Assembly: GCA_910577405.1 (NCBI GenBank)
Contig: CAJTMG010000020.1
Coordinates: 4,564 to 68,563, forward strand
Source of the DNA: an uncultured Oscillibacter sp.
GTDB taxonomy: Bacteria > Bacillota > Clostridia > Oscillospirales > Oscillospiraceae
DNA: 64,000 nucleotides
Reading direction: 5' to 3'
Shown: positions 37,376 through 45,455 of the stretch, piece by piece
Position numbering within the stretch: position 1 is the stretch's first letter
Layout: the number at the start of each line of letters is the position of its first letter
Program-made: the position numbers and the translations under genes
Notes under the pieces: generated by a model
Seen by the model: the letters and a program-made list of their open reading frames with translations, nothing else
What the model was told of the DNA's origin: nothing
Databases searched by the model: none

Positions 37376-38126
37376 AGTAGTCCTCGTCCTGAAATTCCGT
37401 CATGGTGCTCCAGTAGCGTTTGGGCATCTGGGTCATGCGGCATTTAGGGTTATAGCGCTCCCGGATAGCAATTGTATCATAAAAGCGTTTCCAGAGGGTA
37501 CGGTAACGGGCCTCGTTCTCGTCGGGCGCGGCCATCCGGAAGCTGTCCAAGGGACGGAGGACAGGAACCGGATGTGGGCCGCGGCCGTCGTAGAAGAGGG
37601 CTTCCTGATGGGTACGGTCGTAGAGAAAGAACGTTTCGTTATGAAATCGGGAACAAAAGTGCGGACCGAGAAGAGAGAGGACTCGGTTTTTGGGTTCGAT
37701 CTCGCCGGCCAGCACGCCCTCGAATTCCGAGAAGCGGACGAAGCCCTTGAGTAAATGGACCTCGCCGTTTAAATGCTGGACGGCCTTTGCGATCGGGTAA
37801 AGGGTATCGTCGGCACGATTTTTCAGGAAGCCCGGCCCATCCCGCAGGAGCTTGACTGTCAGGCGGTAAAGATAAAGCTCCTTATCCGGCAGGCAGGTCA
37901 GGAAGCCCCGCCGCAGAAGGATGCCGGCGTCTTTGGAACAGGCGTCGACCTTCCGCAGGACTCTGGCGCTGTGGGAGGGGTCAGTGGGAATCAATCGCGT
38001 GTCAAAGAGGGAAACTGGGTCCTCGCCGCACTGAAACGCGGTGGGGATTTCTTTATAGAGATAGCTGTCGAAGATGCAGGAGAGGAAACCGTCGAAGGAG
38101 CCGTCGTAGCAGTAAATGATTTCCAT
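37263..38126 (-). CDS. TIGR03915/DUF4130 putative DNA metabolism protein
   Basis: A 287-residue protein beginning MEIIYCYDGSFDGFLSCIFDSY, the hallmark of the TIGR03915 family that is nearly always paired with a radical SAM protein, as here. Conserved parts include VHLLKGFVRFSEFEGVLAGEIEPKN, HFCSRFHNETFFLYDR and YRTLWKRFYDTIAIRERYNPKCR. The family contains a DUF4130 domain and is proposed to act in DNA repair or modification; activity is not established. The last ~35 residues are Pro/Gly/Ser-rich and are encoded opposite the end of sigF, so the natural end may be a tail extension. Confidence 0.87.
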   Translation of the reverse strand: MEIIYCYDGSFDGFLSCIFDSYLYKEIPTAFQCGEDPVSLFDTRLIPTDPSHSARVLRKVDACSKDAGILLRRGFLTCLPDKELYLYRLTVKLLRDGPGFLKNRADDTLYPIAKAVQHLNGEVHLLKGFVRFSEFEGVLAGEIEPKNRVLSLLGPHFCSRFHNETFFLYDRTHQEALFYDGRGPHPVPVLRPLDSFRMAAPDENEARYRTLWKRFYDTIAIRERYNPKCRMTQMPKRYWSTMTEFQDEDYFIPRSSPAGVSGPGVPTGIPAPETPPESGPSVPASDP

Positions 38127-38138
38127 AGGCCCTCCGAT

Positions 38139-39398
38139 TCAGTCAAAGAGGGACAATTGTACGCTTTCCTGTTGGGGCAGAAGGGGCTGTTCGGCAGCAA
38201 TGAGACTGCGCAGAAGGGAATCCTGCGAGAATCGGAGTCCGTCGGCCATGCGTCCGGAAGCGGTCAGAAAGAACTGTGCCCGCTTCATAACGACGCCCAG
38301 CTTCCGAAGGTGTTCGACCCGGAGCCCGCCCACCCGCCGCGCGCTGAGAATGCGTTTAGCGGAGACGGGCCCCACGCCGGGGATGCGCAGAAGGGTTTCG
38401 TAATCGGCAGTATTGACCTCCACCGGATAGAATTCCGGATGTGCCAGAGCCCAGCTGCATTTTGGGTCCACGCGGGTATCAAAATCCCGGTGCTGTTCAT
38501 CCAGGAGTTCCTCAGCCCGGAAGTGGTAGAACCGCAGGAGCCAATCGGCCTGATAGAGCCTGTGTTCCCGGAGGAGGGGTGGTTTTGCGTCCTTAGGGGG
38601 TAGGAGGGCGTGTTCCACCACGGGGACATAAGCGGAGTAAAAGACGCGTTTGAGCTGATAGCGGTCATAAAGCCCCTGTGTCAGCCGCATGATATGAAAA
38701 TCGCTGTCCGGGGTTGCGCCTACAATCAATTGGGTACTCTGTCCAGCGGGGGCGAACCGGGGCGCGTGGCGGTACTTCACCAATTCCTCCCGGCTCTGCT
38801 GATTACGGCTTTGGATTTGCCGCATAGGGTTCAGGATGGCCCGTTTTGTCTTATCCGGGGCCAGGGAGTTCAGACCGGCTTCCGACGGCAGCTCGATATT
38901 GACGCTGAGCCTGTCCGCCAGAAATCCGAGCTGTTCCACCAGTTCCGGGGACGCGCCTGGGATGGCCTTTGCGTGGATATAGCCGTTAAAGCGCCAGCCC
39001 TCCCGGAGAAGCCGCAGTGTCTGAATCATCAGCTCCATGGTATAGTCAGGACTGCGGAAGACGCCGGAGGAAAGGAACAGTCCTTCGATATAATTCCGCC
39101 TGTAGAAATTGATGGTCAGATCCGCCAATTCCTGGGGAGTAAAGGCTGTTCGCGGGGTATCGTTGGACCGGCGGTTGACGCAGTATTTGCAGTCATAGAC
39201 GCAGCGATTCGTCAGAAGTACTTTCAGGAGGGTGACGCAGCGTCCGTCGGCGGAGAAGGTGTGGCAGCATCCCGCGGCGGCAGTGGAGGTATTTCCGATC
39301 ATGCCTGCGCGGGCGGCCCGGTTTCCTCCGCTTGAGGTACAGGCGGCGTCGTATTTGGCGGCGTCGGTAAGAATGGTCAGTTTTTCCAGAACATCCAT
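38139..39398 (-). CDS. radical SAM protein, TIGR03916 putative DNA modification/repair family
   Basis: A 419-residue radical SAM enzyme. The Fe-S cluster motif is C-x3-C-x2-C (Cys66, Cys70, Cys73 in CVYDCKYC), after a Cys-rich N-terminal region. Residues around VNIELPSEAGLNSLAPDK and YYSAYVP-like strands form the barrel. The C-terminus has a helix-hairpin-helix motif, LLRIPGVGPVSAKRIL, suggesting DNA contact. It lies 12 nt before its TIGR03915 partner. I chose the ATG that begins MDVLEKLTILTDAAKYD, with GGAGAG upstream, because the family starts in this way. Confidence 0.88.
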   Translation of the reverse strand: MDVLEKLTILTDAAKYDAACTSSGGNRAARAGMIGNTSTAAAGCCHTFSADGRCVTLLKVLLTNRCVYDCKYCVNRRSNDTPRTAFTPQELADLTINFYRRNYIEGLFLSSGVFRSPDYTMELMIQTLRLLREGWRFNGYIHAKAIPGASPELVEQLGFLADRLSVNIELPSEAGLNSLAPDKTKRAILNPMRQIQSRNQQSREELVKYRHAPRFAPAGQSTQLIVGATPDSDFHIMRLTQGLYDRYQLKRVFYSAYVPVVEHALLPPKDAKPPLLREHRLYQADWLLRFYHFRAEELLDEQHRDFDTRVDPKCSWALAHPEFYPVEVNTADYETLLRIPGVGPVSAKRILSARRVGGLRVEHLRKLGVVMKRAQFFLTASGRMADGLRFSQDSLLRSLIAAEQPLLPQQESVQLSLFD

Positions 39399-39577
39399 CG
39401 GGCAGCTCTCCAAACGTTTTGAAAATGCCGCGCCGTCCTTCCGGGTGTGAAATAACGCCATGTGGGATGACGGCAGCGGGGCGGCGGCGCGTTCTCGATG
39501 GCGTCCATCAGCCGGAAGAACTCCGCAGTAAAGACGGCCACGCCGAGAACGGTAAAGAAAAGGGTCCAGCCAGACAT
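39377..39577 (-). CDS. small membrane protein ahead of the radical SAM gene
   Basis: A 66-residue frame beginning MSGWTLFFTVLGVAVFTAEFF, a single transmembrane helix followed by a short polar and Arg-rich tail. AAGGAGG lies 7 nt before the ATG and a perfect TTGACA promoter lies upstream, so it is likely to be translated. Its 3' end overlaps the start of the radical SAM gene by 22 nt, which would couple them. I recognise no family. Confidence 0.55.
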   Translation of the reverse strand: MSGWTLFFTVLGVAVFTAEFFRLMDAIENAPPPRCRHPTWRYFTPGRTARHFQNVWRAARWMFWKN

Positions 39578-39626
39578 AAGATTGCCTCCTTCGGAATGGT
39601 GTTCGTCGTGAATCTGTTCTACATAC

Positions 39627-39655
39627 ACTATAAGCCGAACGGAGGTTTTTGTCAA
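39627..39655 (-). promoter_or_regulatory. sigma-A promoter of the radical SAM operon
   Basis: On the minus strand TTGACA (39650-39655), a 17-nt spacer and TATAGT (39627-39632), 50 nt before the small membrane protein gene. Confidence 0.8.
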
Positions 39656-39710
39656 GACCTTTTAGAAAAAATGTTTTACAAAAAAGGATTCGAAATTTCG
39701 TCGATATGTT

Positions 39711-39754
39711 TGAAATAAAAAACAGGACCGCGAAACGAAGCTGCTTCACGGTCC
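39711..39754 (-). terminator. terminator of the RNase P RNA gene
   Basis: On the minus strand GGACCGTGAA pairs with TTCGCGGTCC (one G-U pair), followed by TGTTTTTTATTTC. Confidence 0.85.
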
Positions 39755-39762
39755 CATGTGGT

Positions 39763-40174
39763 GCGAGGGAAACTGTAAGCCGGGTTCTGTATCTGACAGT
39801 CATCTATCTCGACGCACCGTTGCCGGTACGCTCAAGCCACCCCGGGAGCGGCCGGGCCAGCCTATGTGCTCCCATACCGGTGTTGCTCCGGATAGAGTTT
39901 ACAGCGGCGGACGCTTCCACGCCGTCGGGTGCGCTCTTACCACACCTTTCCACCCTTACCCCGCGGCCCGTTCCGCTTCATCGCCGACAAAAATAATGTC
40001 ATCGACTCAGCCTCCCGGCGCCTTCCTCAAGGGACAGCGGGGCGGTATATCTCTGTTGCACTTTTCCTGAAGTCGCCTTCGGCGGGCGTTACCCGTTATC
40101 CTTGCCCTGTGGAGCCCGGACTTTCCTCATGGACGGCCTTTCGACCTGCCCACGCGACTGTCTGTTTTCCTCGC
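39763..40174 (-). ncRNA. rnpB: RNase P RNA, bacterial class A
   Basis: The catalytic RNA that trims tRNA 5' ends. On the minus strand the universal blocks are present: GAGGAAAGTCCGGGCTCC near the 5' end, GGTAAGGGTGGAAAGGTG-like sequence in the middle, and ACAGAACCCGGCTTAC near the 3' end. The 5' GCGAGGAAA and 3' TTTCCCTCGC segments form helix P1 and set the boundaries. A consensus promoter and terminator flank it. Ends are accurate to within a few bases. Confidence 0.96.
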
Positions 40175-40180
40175 GGGTTT

Positions 40181-40209
40181 ATTTTACCGGAAGATGGGGT
40201 AAAAGTCAA
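40181..40209 (-). promoter_or_regulatory. sigma-A promoter of rnpB
   Basis: On the minus strand TTGACT (40204-40209), a 17-nt spacer and TAAAAT (40181-40186), placing the start at about 40174. Confidence 0.85.
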
Positions 40210-40227
40210 TTGCTTTCCGAAAAAAGC

Positions 40228-40257
40228 TTGACAGCGGAGAGAACGGGCATCTATAAT
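40228..40257 (+). promoter_or_regulatory. sigma-A promoter divergent from rnpB
   Basis: TTGACA (40228-40233), an 18-nt spacer and TATAAT (40252-40257). It precedes an acidic-protein gene with a leader of only about 8 nt. Confidence 0.75.
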
Positions 40258-40271
40258 AGGACGAGAAATTC

Positions 40272-40610
40272 ATGGAAAGAAGGGCTTTTATAGGGGAAAC
40301 GTATTGTTGCGATGACGGAAGGATTGAGGAAGTCTGCGAAGACGAGCCCTATGACGAGTATGGCTATATGGAGAACAACGGCGACGAGTGGGAGTATTAT
40401 GACGAGGATGACAGGGAGTATTTTGATCCGAAGGACTTTAAGGACGAGATCATTCTGCGCTGGGTTTATGGAAAGTTGAGAAAAGAATGGGTTCTTGGGA
40501 AAATGAAAGACGTCTCTTCCATCAATGGGCATTGTTACTATTTGGACATTTGTATCCGGTATCGGGGGAAGGCGTGCATAGCGGCGCGCTTTTTTCGTTG
40601 CCGTTTCTGA
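40272..40610 (+). CDS. uncharacterised acidic protein, 112 residues
   Basis: A protein whose N-terminal half is extremely acidic and Tyr-rich (DEPYDEYGYMENNGDEWEYY) and whose C-terminal half is basic and Cys-containing. I recognise no family. The promoter is strong, but the predicted transcript has almost no leader and only a weak AGGACGAG ribosome site. The real start could be internal, or the message could be translated nearly leaderless. Confidence 0.5.
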   Translation: MERRAFIGETYCCDDGRIEEVCEDEPYDEYGYMENNGDEWEYYDEDDREYFDPKDFKDEIILRWVYGKLRKEWVLGKMKDVSSINGHCYYLDICIRYRGKACIAARFFRCRF

Positions 40611-40652
40611 AGGACGCGGCAGGAATCATAAAGAAAAATTGAGGGACAGTCT

Positions 40653-40961
40653 ATGAAAGAAGTGATTCTCAGCGCCGACGGGGAAGCGATGCTCTATCGT
40701 GTGCCGGACGCTGTGGCGGAGAACCTGGAAACATACTGCATGGAATTTGCATCCCGCTGGCTCTGGGAAAGTCCTCACGCAGAGGGATACCGGAAGAAGC
40801 AGGGGAATATGACCGTGGTCAGTTACACGGAAGAGGACTTCATCTCCTATCTGAACGCCTGGGGATTCCCGGAGGAACCGTCACTGCTGGTCCGTGGGCT
40901 GGGCTGTGACTGCGGGGAAGCGGCGGAGCGTTATCCAGACCTGCCGCGGTTCAATTTCTGA
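40653..40961 (+). CDS. uncharacterised protein, 102 residues
   Basis: A soluble acidic protein starting MKEVILSADGEAMLYRVPDAV. Residues 20-45 are helical (ENLETYCMEFASRWLWE), and the C-terminus contains CDCGEAAERYPDLPRFNF. No family is recognised. TGAGGGAC is a fair ribosome site. It lies 42 nt downstream of the 112-residue gene and may be co-transcribed with it. Confidence 0.6.
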   Translation: MKEVILSADGEAMLYRVPDAVAENLETYCMEFASRWLWESPHAEGYRKKQGNMTVVSYTEEDFISYLNAWGFPEEPSLLVRGLGCDCGEAAERYPDLPRFNF

Positions 40962-41019
40962 ACGGAAGGGCGTTTTCCCTGTATGGGCAGGCAGTCCGGG
41001 GCATTTTGGGGGATTTCCC

Positions 41020-41048
41020 TTGTATTTGCTGGGATAAGCTGGTATAAT
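41020..41048 (+). promoter_or_regulatory. sigma-A promoter of the protease-scpAB operon
   Basis: TTGTAT (41020-41025), a 17-nt spacer and consensus TATAAT (41043-41048), 38 nt before the protease start. Confidence 0.75.
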
Positions 41049-41085
41049 ACAGAAAAACCGTCAGCCGCCGGGAGGGGAAGAGGAA

Positions 41086-41736
41086 ATGCTGCAAAATCTG
41101 ATACAGACTATGGACACGGAATTTCTGCAAAGCACGGTGATGCGGGCGGCGGCAATACTGCTGTGCCTGACGGTCCACGAAACCTGTCATGGGTTTGCGG
41201 CGCTGGCGCTTGGGGACCCTACGGCGCGCTCGATGCACCGGTTAAGCCTGAATCCCCTGCGGCACATCGACTGGCTGGGGCTTGCCATGATGTTTGCGGC
41301 AGGCTTTGGCTGGGCGCGTCCGGTACCGGTGGACCCGCGTTATTTCCGTCATCCGAAACAGGGCATGGCGCTGACGGCTTTGGCGGGACCGGCGTCGAAT
41401 TTCCTGCTGGCGCTTGCGTCCATCGCGGTCAGCCGGTGGGTCTACATCCATGGCCCGGGCGGTGTTCTGGGATCGCTTCTGTTTGAGTTCTTCCTGTACG
41501 TGCTGGCCCCGCTGTCCATCGGCCTGGGTCTTTTCAATCTCCTGCCCATACCGCCTCTGGACGGCGCGAAGGTCCTGGGGGCGTTTCTTCCGGACCGTAC
41601 CTATTTTACCCTGATGCGCTATGAACGGTACGGAATGCTGGTGTTGCTGGCGCTGTCCTTCCTGGGCGTGACGGGGAATCTGATCAGCGGCGCGATTTTT
41701 CGGATATTTGAGCTGTTTTTCAATCTGATTTATTGA
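41086..41736 (+). CDS. site-2 protease family (M50) membrane metalloprotease
   Basis: A 216-residue intramembrane zinc protease. HETCH (residues 31-35) is the HExxH zinc motif, and NLLPIPPLDGAK supplies the third ligand Asp. About five transmembrane helices are visible. This small single-domain form (YwhC-like) lacks PDZ domains and is commonly found next to scpA. Substrate unknown. The start follows GGGAGGGGAAGAGG. Confidence 0.9.
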   Translation: MLQNLIQTMDTEFLQSTVMRAAAILLCLTVHETCHGFAALALGDPTARSMHRLSLNPLRHIDWLGLAMMFAAGFGWARPVPVDPRYFRHPKQGMALTALAGPASNFLLALASIAVSRWVYIHGPGGVLGSLLFEFFLYVLAPLSIGLGLFNLLPIPPLDGAKVLGAFLPDRTYFTLMRYERYGMLVLLALSFLGVTGNLISGAIFRIFELFFNLIY

Positions 41737-41766
41737 AGTCTTCAAGCCGGAGGGGAGGAAACGCTT

Positions 41767-42564
41767 CTGGAAAATCCCATATTCAAGCTGGAGAAGGTGG
41801 TCCAGACCCGCACGGAGGAATTGCAGGATTTTGAAGGGCCGCTGGATTTGATATTATTCCTTCTGGGGAAGAACCGGATGGAAATACAAAACATATCCAT
41901 TTCTTTGATATGCGACCAGTATCTTGCCTGGCTGGAACAGCGGCAGCAGATGGATTTGGACATAGCCAGCGAATTTGTAGCCATGGCGTCCCAGTTGGTC
42001 TATCTGAAAACCCGGATGCTGCTTTCTATTGAAGACGAGGAAGCAAAGAGCGAAATGGAATCCCTGATTCAATCCCTTGAGGAGCGCCGCAGGAACGCCA
42101 GTTACAGTCAGGTGAAGGCGGCGGCGGCTCAGCTGGAACCGTTGGGGGAATTCGGGCGGAGCATCCTGACCCGGGACCCGGAGACGGCAGGCATGGGGAA
42201 GGTCTACGAATACGACCAAAGCCCGGAGGACCTGATGCAGGCGGCGGCGGAATTGCAGAACCGGTTAGAACGCCGTCTTCCTCCGCCAAGGGCCGCGTTC
42301 AATGAGATCGTGCGTCACGAGCCGTACCCGGTGGAGTACAAGGCGAAAGAAATCTTGCGGCAGCTGCGGCGGCGGGGGCAGGCGTTTTTCCGTCAGCTTT
42401 TCCGGGGAAGCCGAAGCCGCAGTGAAATAGTGGCAACGTTCCTTGCGGTGCTGGAGCTGTGCCGCGCCCACGTTCTGCGGGTAGCGGGCACGGGTGCGGA
42501 ATGCACAGTCCGTCAGGTAGGGGAGCCGCCAGAGGATTTTCTGCGGGAAACGGAGGACCGGTAA
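41767..42564 (+). CDS. scpA: segregation and condensation protein A
   Basis: A 265-residue kleisin that bridges SMC heads with ScpB during chromosome segregation. EDFEGPLDLILFLLGKNRMEI-type sequence near the start and the C-terminal winged-helix (VVATFLAVLELCRAHVLRV-like) are characteristic. The protein should begin with ENPIFKLEKVVQTRTEE, as in relatives, but the codon in front of it is CTG, with GGAGG 7 nt upstream. No ATG precedes, and the GTG ten codons later would lose conserved residues. I therefore call a CTG start; the GTG at 41797 is the alternative. Confidence 0.93.
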   Translation: MENPIFKLEKVVQTRTEELQDFEGPLDLILFLLGKNRMEIQNISISLICDQYLAWLEQRQQMDLDIASEFVAMASQLVYLKTRMLLSIEDEEAKSEMESLIQSLEERRRNASYSQVKAAAAQLEPLGEFGRSILTRDPETAGMGKVYEYDQSPEDLMQAAAELQNRLERRLPPPRAAFNEIVRHEPYPVEYKAKEILRQLRRRGQAFFRQLFRGSRSRSEIVATFLAVLELCRAHVLRVAGTGAECTVRQVGEPPEDFLRETEDR

Positions 42565-42567
42565 GGA

Positions 42568-43116
42568 ATGGAGAGAAAGGAAATTGAATCGGCGGTAGAG
42601 GCGGTGCTGTTTGCGTCCGGGGAGCCGGTGGAGCTGAAACGGCTCTGCGAGTCCCTGGACCTGGCCCGACCCGCTGTGGAACGCGCCCTGCACGACCTGC
42701 GGGACCATTACGCCTACGAACGGCGGGGCATACGGCTGGTGTGCATGGAGGACGCCTGGCAGCTCTGTTCTGCGCCGGAGTACGCCGATGTGATACGGCA
42801 GACGTTTGAGATCCGGAAGCCTGCCAAGCTCAGCCAGCCCGCACTGGAAGCCTTGACGATTATTGCCTACTATCAGCCTACGACCCGTGCCAGCGTGGAC
42901 CAGATTCGGGGAGTGGACAGCGCGTATACCATCAGCCTGCTGCTCAGCCGGAATCTCATCGAGGAATGCGGCCGTTTGCAGGCTCCCGGCCGGCCCCGGC
43001 TGTATCGGACCACAAAGCAGTTTCTGCGGTCCTTCCATCTGAACAGTCTGGAGGACCTGCCGCCGCTGCCGGAATTGGGAGGGCCTGCAAAAGAAGACGG
43101 CGGAAGTTTGAATTAG
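42568..43116 (+). CDS. scpB: segregation and condensation protein B
   Basis: A 182-residue winged-helix dimer that completes the SMC-ScpA-ScpB condensin. Conserved parts are IESAVEAVLFASGEPVELKRL, LSQPALEALTIIAYYQPTTR and ILEECGRLQAPGRP-type sequence. It starts 3 nt after the scpA stop, so expression is coupled. Confidence 0.95.
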   Translation: MERKEIESAVEAVLFASGEPVELKRLCESLDLARPAVERALHDLRDHYAYERRGIRLVCMEDAWQLCSAPEYADVIRQTFEIRKPAKLSQPALEALTIIAYYQPTTRASVDQIRGVDSAYTISLLLSRNLIEECGRLQAPGRPRLYRTTKQFLRSFHLNSLEDLPPLPELGGPAKEDGGSLN

Positions 43117-43167
43117 GCGTTTTCCGGTGATGGAGGCTTTGGCTCTGGCGGGAAGGGGGAAGGTTTT

Positions 43168-43845
43168 ATGTGGCGCTGGGTACTGCTTGCGATTGTACTG
43201 CTGCTGATTCTGCTGTGCCGGACCCGGGTTGGAGTGGAAGCCGCGTTCTCTGCCGAAGGCGTCCGGCTGGATATACGGCTGGGCTGGCTGCGGCTGCGTA
43301 TACTCCCAGTCAAGGCGCCAGAGGAAGGAAAAGCGTCCGAAAAGAAGCCGAAAAAGATAGAAAGGCCGAAAAAAGTCAAAAAAGAAGAGGCAAAAACGGA
43401 GAAACCCAGTAAAAAGGGCTTTCCGTTTGAGGCCGAGGATATCAAGGACGCGCTCCGAACGCTGTTTCCGGCATTGAGAAGGGTCTTGCGCCGGACCCGC
43501 CGGGGGATACGAATATCGCCGCTGTATCTTTCGGTGACCCTGGGGGGATGGGGGAACCCGGCAAAGGCTGCGGTGCGGTACGGGCAGATTCAGACAGCGG
43601 TACAGCTGGGGATGCCGGTGCTGGAGAAGCTGGTGGAGATCCGGAAGATACGCATACACACGGATGTGGACTTTAACGCCGTGGAGACAGTTGTGGAAGG
43701 AGAAGCCGGCGCGACGTTCCGGATCGGGACGCTGATTGCTATGGGCTGCGGTTTGCTGTTCCCGGCATTGGGCTGGCTTCTGCGCGCTCGGAGGCGAAGG
43801 AGTGGGAAGAATGAACAGACTGCCGCGGTGCAGAGTGAGTCCTGA
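43168..43845 (+). CDS. DUF2953 membrane-associated protein
   Basis: A 225-residue protein with an N-terminal transmembrane helix (VLLAIVLLLILLCRTRV), a Lys/Glu-rich linker (residues 50-88) and a C-terminal DUF2953 domain with LGGWGNPAKAAVRYGQ and a terminal hydrophobic helix. In other Clostridia this family precedes gerW (ytfJ), as here, so a role in sporulation is plausible; direct function is unknown. Confidence 0.82.
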   Translation: MWRWVLLAIVLLLILLCRTRVGVEAAFSAEGVRLDIRLGWLRLRILPVKAPEEGKASEKKPKKIERPKKVKKEEAKTEKPSKKGFPFEAEDIKDALRTLFPALRRVLRRTRRGIRISPLYLSVTLGGWGNPAKAAVRYGQIQTAVQLGMPVLEKLVEIRKIRIHTDVDFNAVETVVEGEAGATFRIGTLIAMGCGLLFPALGWLLRARRRRSGKNEQTAAVQSES

Positions 43846-43862
43846 AACGGGGGACGGAAAGG

Positions 43863-44273
43863 ATGGAAACTATGGACAACATGACAGAAAAGAAATGTTC
43901 CGCGGCGGACCTGATGCGGTCGGCTATGGACAAGATTCGGGAGATGGTGGACACGAATACCATCGTAGGCCAGCCCATCAATACCCCCGACGGCGTGACG
44001 CTGATTCCGATTTCCAAGGTGAGCTTTGGATTTGGCGGAGGCGGCGGGGATTACGTGAAGTCCGTCAAGGGAGACAAGAAGGGCGGAGGCGGCGCGGCTG
44101 GGGTGAATATCGACCCTGTGGCCTTCCTGGTCATCAAGGACGGCGTGACGCGGGTGCTTCCGGTAGCGGCGCCTCCCATGACGGCTTTGGACCGGGTGAT
44201 TGAGATGGCGCCGGATTTGATTGACAAGGTGGAAAATTTTCTCGACAAAAAGAAGGAAAAAGAGACGGTGTAA
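43863..44273 (+). CDS. ytfJ: GerW family sporulation protein (YtfJ)
   Basis: A 136-residue protein with the family core NTIVGQPINTPDGVTLIPISKVSFGFGGGGGD (quoted as two blocks, VGQPINTPDGVTLIPISK and SFGFGGGGGD). A glycine-rich loop, then DPVAFLVIKDG, follow. Relatives are needed for normal spore germination. The start follows GGAAAGG; an ATG three codons later is possible. It lies 17 nt after the DUF2953 gene. Confidence 0.92.
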   Translation: METMDNMTEKKCSAADLMRSAMDKIREMVDTNTIVGQPINTPDGVTLIPISKVSFGFGGGGGDYVKSVKGDKKGGGGAAGVNIDPVAFLVIKDGVTRVLPVAAPPMTALDRVIEMAPDLIDKVENFLDKKKEKETV

Positions 44274-44318
44274 ACTGGGCATACTATCATCACTGTTGAC
44301 CAATTGAGGTGATGATTC

Positions 44319-45404
44319 TTGTCGAGACAACTGCGGCGGGGGCTGGCGGTACTGCTTCTGACCTGCCTGCTGCCTGTGAAAGCGGAAGCTGTGGGGACTT
44401 CTGCAACGTCGGCGATTCTGATGGATGTGGACAGCGGAAGGGTGCTGTACCAGCAGAACGCCGACGCGAAGATGCTGATTGCCAGTACCACGAAGATTCT
44501 GACGGCCCTGGTAGCCATACGGGAAGGGAATCTGTCGGACGTGGTGAAGGTCAGCCGGGAGGCCGCTTATACGGAAGGCTCCTCCATGTATCTGGCCGAA
44601 GGGGAGGAGCTGACCCTGGAAACGCTGCTTTACGGTCTGATGCTCTGTTCCGGCAATGACGCGGCGGTAGCAATTGCCGAGTGTGTGGGCGGAAGCGTAG
44701 AGGGCTTTGTGAAGCAGATGAACCAGACGGCCCAGGAATTGGGGATGGAGCATTCGTCCTTTGCCAATCCCAACGGCCTGGACGATGAAAAGCATTATTC
44801 CACGGCCCGTGACATGGCGGTACTGGCCTGCGCAGCGGTGGAGAACGCGACCTTGGTACGGATTGCGTCCACCCGAAGTATCACCATAGGCGGGCGGACG
44901 ATGAGCAATCATAACAAGCTGCTTTCACTTATGGACGGCTGTATTGGCCTGAAGACCGGGTATACGCGGGCGGCCGGCCGTACCCTGGTAAGCTGTGCGG
45001 AACGGAACGGCCAGCGGCTTGTGGCGGTGACGCTTCAGGACGGCAACGACTGGGCGGACCATCAGAGCCTGCTGGAATACGGCTTTGCAAACTGGCCAGC
45101 CAAACGCGCCGCCACATTGGGGAAGCTGGTGGAACGGGTTCCGGTGGCGGGGGGCATGAAGGAGACGGCGGCTTTGATCGCGGCGGACAGTTTTTCATGG
45201 CCCTTGGGAAAAGGGGAGACTCTGGAAACGTCGGTGGAGCTGTACCGGGACCTGACCGCGCCCATCCGAGCGGGAACGAAGGTCGGAGAAGCGGTTTTCC
45301 GGCTGAACGGGCAGGAGGCAGGCCGGGTAGAGCTTCTCTGCGGCGAGACAGTGCTGCCTGCGGTGACGTCGGCCATGAGCGTGTTGAAGACCATGCAGAA
45401 ATAG
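44319..45404 (+). CDS. dacF: D-alanyl-D-alanine carboxypeptidase (DacF-like PBP)
   Basis: A 361-residue low-molecular-weight penicillin-binding protein trimming peptidoglycan peptides. A signal peptide covers residues 1-24. The active-site motifs are STTK (Ser56-Lys59), SGN at 111-113 and KTG in LKTGYTRAAGR. The C-terminal beta domain and a final amphipathic helix fit the DacF/PBP5 class. It starts with TTG after GAGGTGATG. The gerW neighbourhood is consistent with a sporulation role. Confidence 0.93.
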   Translation: MSRQLRRGLAVLLLTCLLPVKAEAVGTSATSAILMDVDSGRVLYQQNADAKMLIASTTKILTALVAIREGNLSDVVKVSREAAYTEGSSMYLAEGEELTLETLLYGLMLCSGNDAAVAIAECVGGSVEGFVKQMNQTAQELGMEHSSFANPNGLDDEKHYSTARDMAVLACAAVENATLVRIASTRSITIGGRTMSNHNKLLSLMDGCIGLKTGYTRAAGRTLVSCAERNGQRLVAVTLQDGNDWADHQSLLEYGFANWPAKRAATLGKLVERVPVAGGMKETAALIAADSFSWPLGKGETLETSVELYRDLTAPIRAGTKVGEAVFRLNGQEAGRVELLCGETVLPAVTSAMSVLKTMQK

Positions 45405-45455
45405 AAAGAAGGAGAGATCGGGGGAAGACTCCGGTCTCTTTTCAGGAGGGTGACG

